From NCBI GenBank assembly GCA_964492615.1, contig CAZBKZ010000065.1, forward strand, positions 1 through 8,606: a stretch of DNA of 8,606 nucleotides. Reading direction: 5' to 3'. This document shows positions 5,940-8,606 of the stretch, piece after piece (within the stretch, counting starts at the first letter, position 1; each line of letters starts with the position of its first letter). Under the pieces are notes generated by a model. That model saw only the letters and a list, made by a program, of their open reading frames with translations. It searched no databases and had not been told where the DNA came from. The position numbers were made by a program, and so were the translations under genes. Origin of the DNA: JAABTH01 sp964492615. Its GTDB lineage: Bacteria > Bacillota > Dethiobacteria > DTU022.

Positions 5940-5950
5940 CTCGTCTTTTT
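5922..5950 (+). terminator. Intrinsic terminator of the dodecin gene built on a REP copy
   Basis: GACGGGGTTGT (5922-5932) pairs with ACAACCTCGTC (5935-5945) across a TG turn, giving an 11-bp stem with one G-U pair, followed directly by five T (5946-5950). All of the left arm and half of the right arm come from the repeat. The CTCGTC that completes the stem lies just outside it. A small hairpin AGCGT/ACGCT (5897-5901 and 5907-5911) precedes it. Confidence 0.75.
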
Positions 5951-5974
5951 ATTAACAAAGCAATAAAGTGCATT

Positions 5975-6007
5975 AAAAGTTGTCAACAACCCCGTCCCCC
6001 TGACAAT
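5975..6007 (-). repeat. REP-like palindrome, long form (right of pair)
   Basis: This 33-nt copy is the perfect reverse complement of 113-145, the left end of the rayT unit, although the two lie almost 6 kb apart. This identity argues for recent spread or strong conservation of the full 33-nt unit, including the AAAA edge. Confidence 0.92.
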
Positions 6008-6035
6008 ATGCAGCCGTGTAATTTATCTCAACAAC

Positions 6036-6044
6036 TGGTATTAT
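6036..6044 (+). promoter_or_regulatory. Candidate extended -10 promoter of the GGDEF gene
   Basis: TGGTATTAT (6036-6044) fits TGnTATNAT. The expected transcription start is near 6051, about 40 nt before the ATG. No clear -35 is present at 17 nt. It lies 29 nt after the right REP copy. Confidence 0.45.
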
Positions 6045-6089
6045 AGTATTGGTACCCGGATATGTGCCATAGGATGGGAGCTGATTATC

Positions 6090-8237
6090 ATGTCTCCAGA
6101 TGAAAAAATTGATCGTCGATTAATTGAAGAAATGCCTGTTGGTTTTACTCACCACAGGATTGTAACCGATAATAAAGGCAATCCGGTTGATTATATCTAC
6201 CTGGATGTAAACGCAGCCTTTGAAAAGCTAACCGGTTTGTCCAGGCAGCAAGTGATTGGAAAGAGGGCTACCGAAATATTCCCCGCTATTAAAAAAGAAG
6301 ATTTCGACTGGCTGGAAATTTACGGACGTATTGCCGCCGGCGAAGATAAAACCAGCTTCAAACAATATATAGAACCGCTAAAACGTTGGTACCAAATAAC
6401 AGCATATAAAGATAACCCTGGCTATTTCAATACAGTATTTTATGAAATTACCGGCCAGGTTGAAAGTGAAAAAGCCCTGCAGCAGAGCTACAGCAACCTG
6501 ACTGCCATACTGGAAAACACCATTTTTGGAGTAGTTATTATCGATAAAAAAAGGATTATTCGCTGGGCCAACCCGGTAGCCTGCCGGATGATCGGCATAG
6601 ATAATGCAGAAGAGATTATCGGCAGCCATTGTGCCAGGTATTTCTGCCCACCGGAGCAAACAGAATGCCCGGTTTTAGATCGGCAGATGAAATTGACCAA
6701 TTCGGAAAGGATCCTGAACAGGCAAAGCGGAGAAGTAATCCCTATTCTTAAATCAATTACAGAAATTGTTTTTGATGGGGAAGAAGCCCTGCTTGAAACT
6801 TTTATCGATATAACAGAGAGGAACAAGGCAATAAAGGCTCTGCACGACAGTGAACAGAAATACCGCTCCCTGGTTGAAAACCTGAACGAAGTTGTCTACC
6901 TTTTAGATTCAGAAGCCAGGATAAAATACATATCGCCCAACATAGAAGAATTGAGCGGCTACAGCACGGAAGAGATAGCCGATATGCAGTTTATAGACTT
7001 TGTTCACCCTGACGACAGGGCTGAACGAATTAACCGCTTCCAAAAGGTGATGTCTGGAATCAGTGAGGCCACCGAATACCGTTTTCTCAAAAAAGACGGC
7101 ACCGTTGTCTGGATTAGAACCATGGGCCGCCCCATATATGAAGACGATAAAATTGTTGGGGTCCAGGGCGTTCTAACCGATATAACCGATCGCAAACTGG
7201 CCGAACTGGAAATCCGCAGCCTGAGCTTCCACGACCAGTTAACCGGCCTCTACAATCGCCGTTACTTTGCCGCCGGATTAAAACGCCTTCAAGAATCGAA
7301 CCAGTACCCCATAGCAATTATCTCCGCTGACCTCGATGAACTAAAACTGATTAACGATACCCTGGGCCATGCAGAAGGTGACCGTTACTTGCAAAAAGGG
7401 GCGGAACTGCTCAAGGATAATGTGCGCAGTAACGATATCCTAGCCAGGATCGGCGGCGATGAATTTGCCCTAGTCCTGCCCAAAACCGGTTATAGGGCGG
7501 GCAACGAACTGATCGAAAGAATCCAGAATAAAGTTGATAAATTCAACCGCTCAGACGATAAAATGCATATAAGTATTTCTATGGGCCTGGCTGTCAGCGA
7601 CAGACAAAATAGGCCCCTTGAAGAAACATACCAGGCAGCTGACAACCTGATGTATAAGAATAAACTGGCCCGCAAGAAAGAAGCCAGAGACCTGCTCATC
7701 GGTAAAATACTTTCCAACCACTACAGGCAGAAAGGAATGAAAGATACCAGCCAGAAGGTTATCGATTTATCAACCCGGCTCGGCCGTGCCGCCGGCCTTG
7801 ATCAAAAACAAATTACCGATTTACAGTTGCTGGCCCAGATCCGCGACCTGGGCATGATTACAGCGCCTACAGGTCTCCTCGGCAAGCAAGAAGAATTAAC
7901 CGGGCAAGAGCTCGAGACTATTTACCGGCATACCGAAAGAGCGCACCAGGTTGCCTCCGATTCCTTGAAATGGTCTGCCGTGGCCGATCTTTTGCTTTGC
8001 ACCCATGAATACTTTGACGGCAGTGGTTACCCCGGTGGGCTGAAAAAAGAAGAAATTCCCATTGAATGCCGCATCCTGACGATAGTTCATGCTTACATTA
8101 GTAAACAAGATGTCAATACAACAAACAAAAAAGAAATATTAAAAACATGCCTCGCTAAAATAAAAAAGCTGGCCGGTTCAAAACTCGATCCCACCCTGGT
8201 TGAACAATTTATAAAAATAATCCAAACCGAAGCTTAA
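6090..8237 (+). CDS. PAS-PAS-PAS-GGDEF diguanylate cyclase with degenerate HD-GYP domain
   Basis: A 715-residue protein with no membrane segment, so probably a cytosolic sensor making cyclic di-GMP from GTP. Three PAS-like domains lie at about 5-125, 132-245 and 255-370. The second carries a cysteine cluster (C181, C186, C193). The third has the usual VHPDDR and YRFLKKDGTVVWI motifs and ends ITDRKLAE. The GGDEF domain (about 375-535) looks active: HDQLTGLYNRRYF, ADLDELKLINDTLGH, and intact GGDEF at 455-459. An RxxD inhibitory site (R446, D449) lies five residues upstream, which implies product feedback. The C-terminal part (about 540-710) follows HD-GYP order (H614, H639, GSGYPGG) but has R585-D586 instead of HD, Thr before H639 instead of His, and H667 where a metal-binding Asp is expected. 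Phosphodiesterase activity is therefore unlikely. The ATG at 6090 follows GGATGGGAG (6072-6080) by 9 nt. The input signal is unknown. Confidence 0.92.
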   Translation: MSPDEKIDRRLIEEMPVGFTHHRIVTDNKGNPVDYIYLDVNAAFEKLTGLSRQQVIGKRATEIFPAIKKEDFDWLEIYGRIAAGEDKTSFKQYIEPLKRWYQITAYKDNPGYFNTVFYEITGQVESEKALQQSYSNLTAILENTIFGVVIIDKKRIIRWANPVACRMIGIDNAEEIIGSHCARYFCPPEQTECPVLDRQMKLTNSERILNRQSGEVIPILKSITEIVFDGEEALLETFIDITERNKAIKALHDSEQKYRSLVENLNEVVYLLDSEARIKYISPNIEELSGYSTEEIADMQFIDFVHPDDRAERINRFQKVMSGISEATEYRFLKKDGTVVWIRTMGRPIYEDDKIVGVQGVLTDITDRKLAELEIRSLSFHDQLTGLYNRRYFAAGLKRLQESNQYPIAIISADLDELKLINDTLGHAEGDRYLQKGAELLKDNVRSNDILARIGGDEFALVLPKTGYRAGNELIERIQNKVDKFNRSDDKMHISISMGLAVSDRQNRPLEETYQAADNLMYKNKLARKKEARDLLIGKILSNHYRQKGMKDTSQKVIDLSTRLGRAAGLDQKQITDLQLLAQIRDLGMITAPTGLLGKQEELTGQELETIYRHTERAHQVASDSLKWSAVADLLLCTHEYFDGSGYPGGLKKEEIPIECRILTIVHAYISKQDVNTTNKKEILKTCLAKIKKLAGSKLDPTLVEQFIKIIQTEA

Positions 8238-8296
8238 GCCGTAACCTTCCCTGCAATTTGTTGCAAATAAATCAAATAAACACCAGTTCACACATT

Positions 8297-8321
8297 TTGG
8301 GACATATATGTGTCACCCCAA
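8297..8321 (+). terminator. Weak hairpin downstream of the GGDEF gene
   Basis: TTGGGACA (8297-8304) can pair with TGT and CCCAA (8311-8313 and 8317-8321) with a CAC bulge. An AT-rich stretch follows (GTTTATTATTAAAT) but no clean T-run. It may be the transcript end for the GGDEF gene, about 60 nt after its stop. Low confidence. Confidence 0.3.
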
Positions 8322-8425
8322 CCGTTTATTATTAAATAAATACAGAAAACCATAAATACTAAAATCAAAAAAGAGCAATAAAAGAGCAGGGGAATCACAT
8401 ATTATATAGAAACAGTTGAATAACT

Positions 8426-8453
8426 TTGATTTTTCGAACTTGCACAATATAAA
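8426..8453 (+). promoter_or_regulatory. Candidate promoter of the restriction endonuclease-like gene
   Basis: TTGATT (8426-8431) and TATAAA (8448-8453) are separated by 16 nt. Transcription would start near 8460, about 60 nt before the ATG at 8523. The rest of the gap 8238-8522 is AT-rich and shows no ORF, tRNA or REP copy. Confidence 0.4.
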
Positions 8454-8522
8454 ACAAGGCAAGAACTTGTTAAGCCGGGCAGTTTAACCTGGTAATACTC
8501 AAGAAGAAGTGAGTAACTCCAG

Positions 8523-8606
8523 ATGAAACCAGAAGAACTGAAAGAAAAAATCAGTAAGCTTAAAATGTGGCAGCGAGGCGGGCAAAGAGCCCCGCATAAA
8601 CCGCTG
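8523..8606 (+). CDS. Start of a probable phosphorothioate-dependent HNH restriction endonuclease (partial)
   Basis: Only the first 28 residues are in the window. The stretch KLKMWQRGGQRAPHKPL closely resembles the opening of the sulfur-binding domain in type IV HNH endonucleases of the ScoMcrA/SprMcrA kind, where a pattern like W-R-G-x-x-R-A-P-H-K-P-L-L-L is typical. Those enzymes cut DNA carrying phosphorothioate modification from Dnd systems and protect cells lacking that modification. The HNH nuclease part would lie outside the window, so catalysis cannot be judged. The start ATG has GAAGTGAG (8506-8513) 9 nt upstream. Some related proteins are annotated only as HNH endonucleases. The call rests on one short motif recalled from the family. 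Confidence 0.6.
   Translation, partial: MKPEELKEKISKLKMWQRGGQRAPHKPL

Larger units (their letters stand above)
5914..6007. mobile_element. BIME-like pair of inverted REP copies
   Basis: Two REP copies in opposite orientation enclose about 35 nt of AT-rich sequence, giving a 94-bp non-coding unit with the same ends as the rayT unit. The left copy is the short form and the right copy the long form. By analogy with bacterial interspersed mosaic elements, such a pair could be mobilised in trans by the rayT protein. That is inference from shared ends. It fills most of the gap between the dodecin gene and the GGDEF gene. Confidence 0.7.

Noticed and set aside
113..6007. Repeats considered as a CRISPR array
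   Set aside because: Copies are in both orientations, kilobases apart and without regular spacers; they fit REP palindromes instead.
16..6059. Shared GGTACCCGG at 16-24 and 6051-6059
   Set aside because: Nine bases shared between two AT-rich flanks without further similarity is likely chance.

Overview
The window looks like a chromosomal segment of a Firmicutes bacterium, most likely a Clostridia-class anaerobe. This is inferred from strong purine-rich Shine-Dalgarno sites, TTG and GTG starts, moderate base composition, and the protein families present: an AraC/GyrI-type regulator, a dodecin, a PAS-GGDEF protein and a REP-type Y1 transposase. No rRNA, tRNA or CRISPR array was seen. Species cannot be assigned from the sequence alone.

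Layout: 113-1168 is a REP-type single-strand transposase gene (rayT, 182-940) between inverted copies of a roughly 33-nt palindromic repeat, followed by a cluster of partial repeat copies. 1202-2097 is a broken homoserine dehydrogenase gene with an internal deletion and frame change. 2094-4346 (minus) encodes a 750-residue TPR protein whose N-terminus looks like a worn-out integrase/transposase core. It may be preceded by a 20-codon leader ORF. 4507-5463 (minus) is an AraC-type regulator with a GyrI-like sensor domain, divergent from a small dodecin gene (5670-5870). 6090-8237 encodes a cytosolic PAS-PAS-PAS-GGDEF protein with a decayed HD-GYP domain. At 8523 a gene begins that resembles the sulfur-binding, phosphorothioate-dependent HNH restriction endonucleases; it is cut by the window edge.

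The unifying theme is the repeat family with core GTTGTCAACAACCCCGTCC. Five copies carry this core (113-145, 941-965, 4441-4472, 5914-5939, 5975-6007) and further fragments lie at 1130-1168. One copy is a perfect 33-nt match to the left end of the rayT unit. The copies fall into a long and a short form that differ by 3 nt. They sit at regulatory positions: one supplies a consensus -35 box for rayT, two form terminator-like hairpins followed by T-tracts (after the dodecin gene and after the AraC gene), and one may supply a -35 for the TPR gene. The best reading is a transposase with its own dispersed, host-integrated palindromes (a REP/BIME-type system in a Gram-positive), with copies co-opted as promoters and terminators. 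The other genes look like independent chromosomal genes rather than one pathway. The possible c-di-GMP enzyme and the possible modification-dependent restriction gene start are separate themes.
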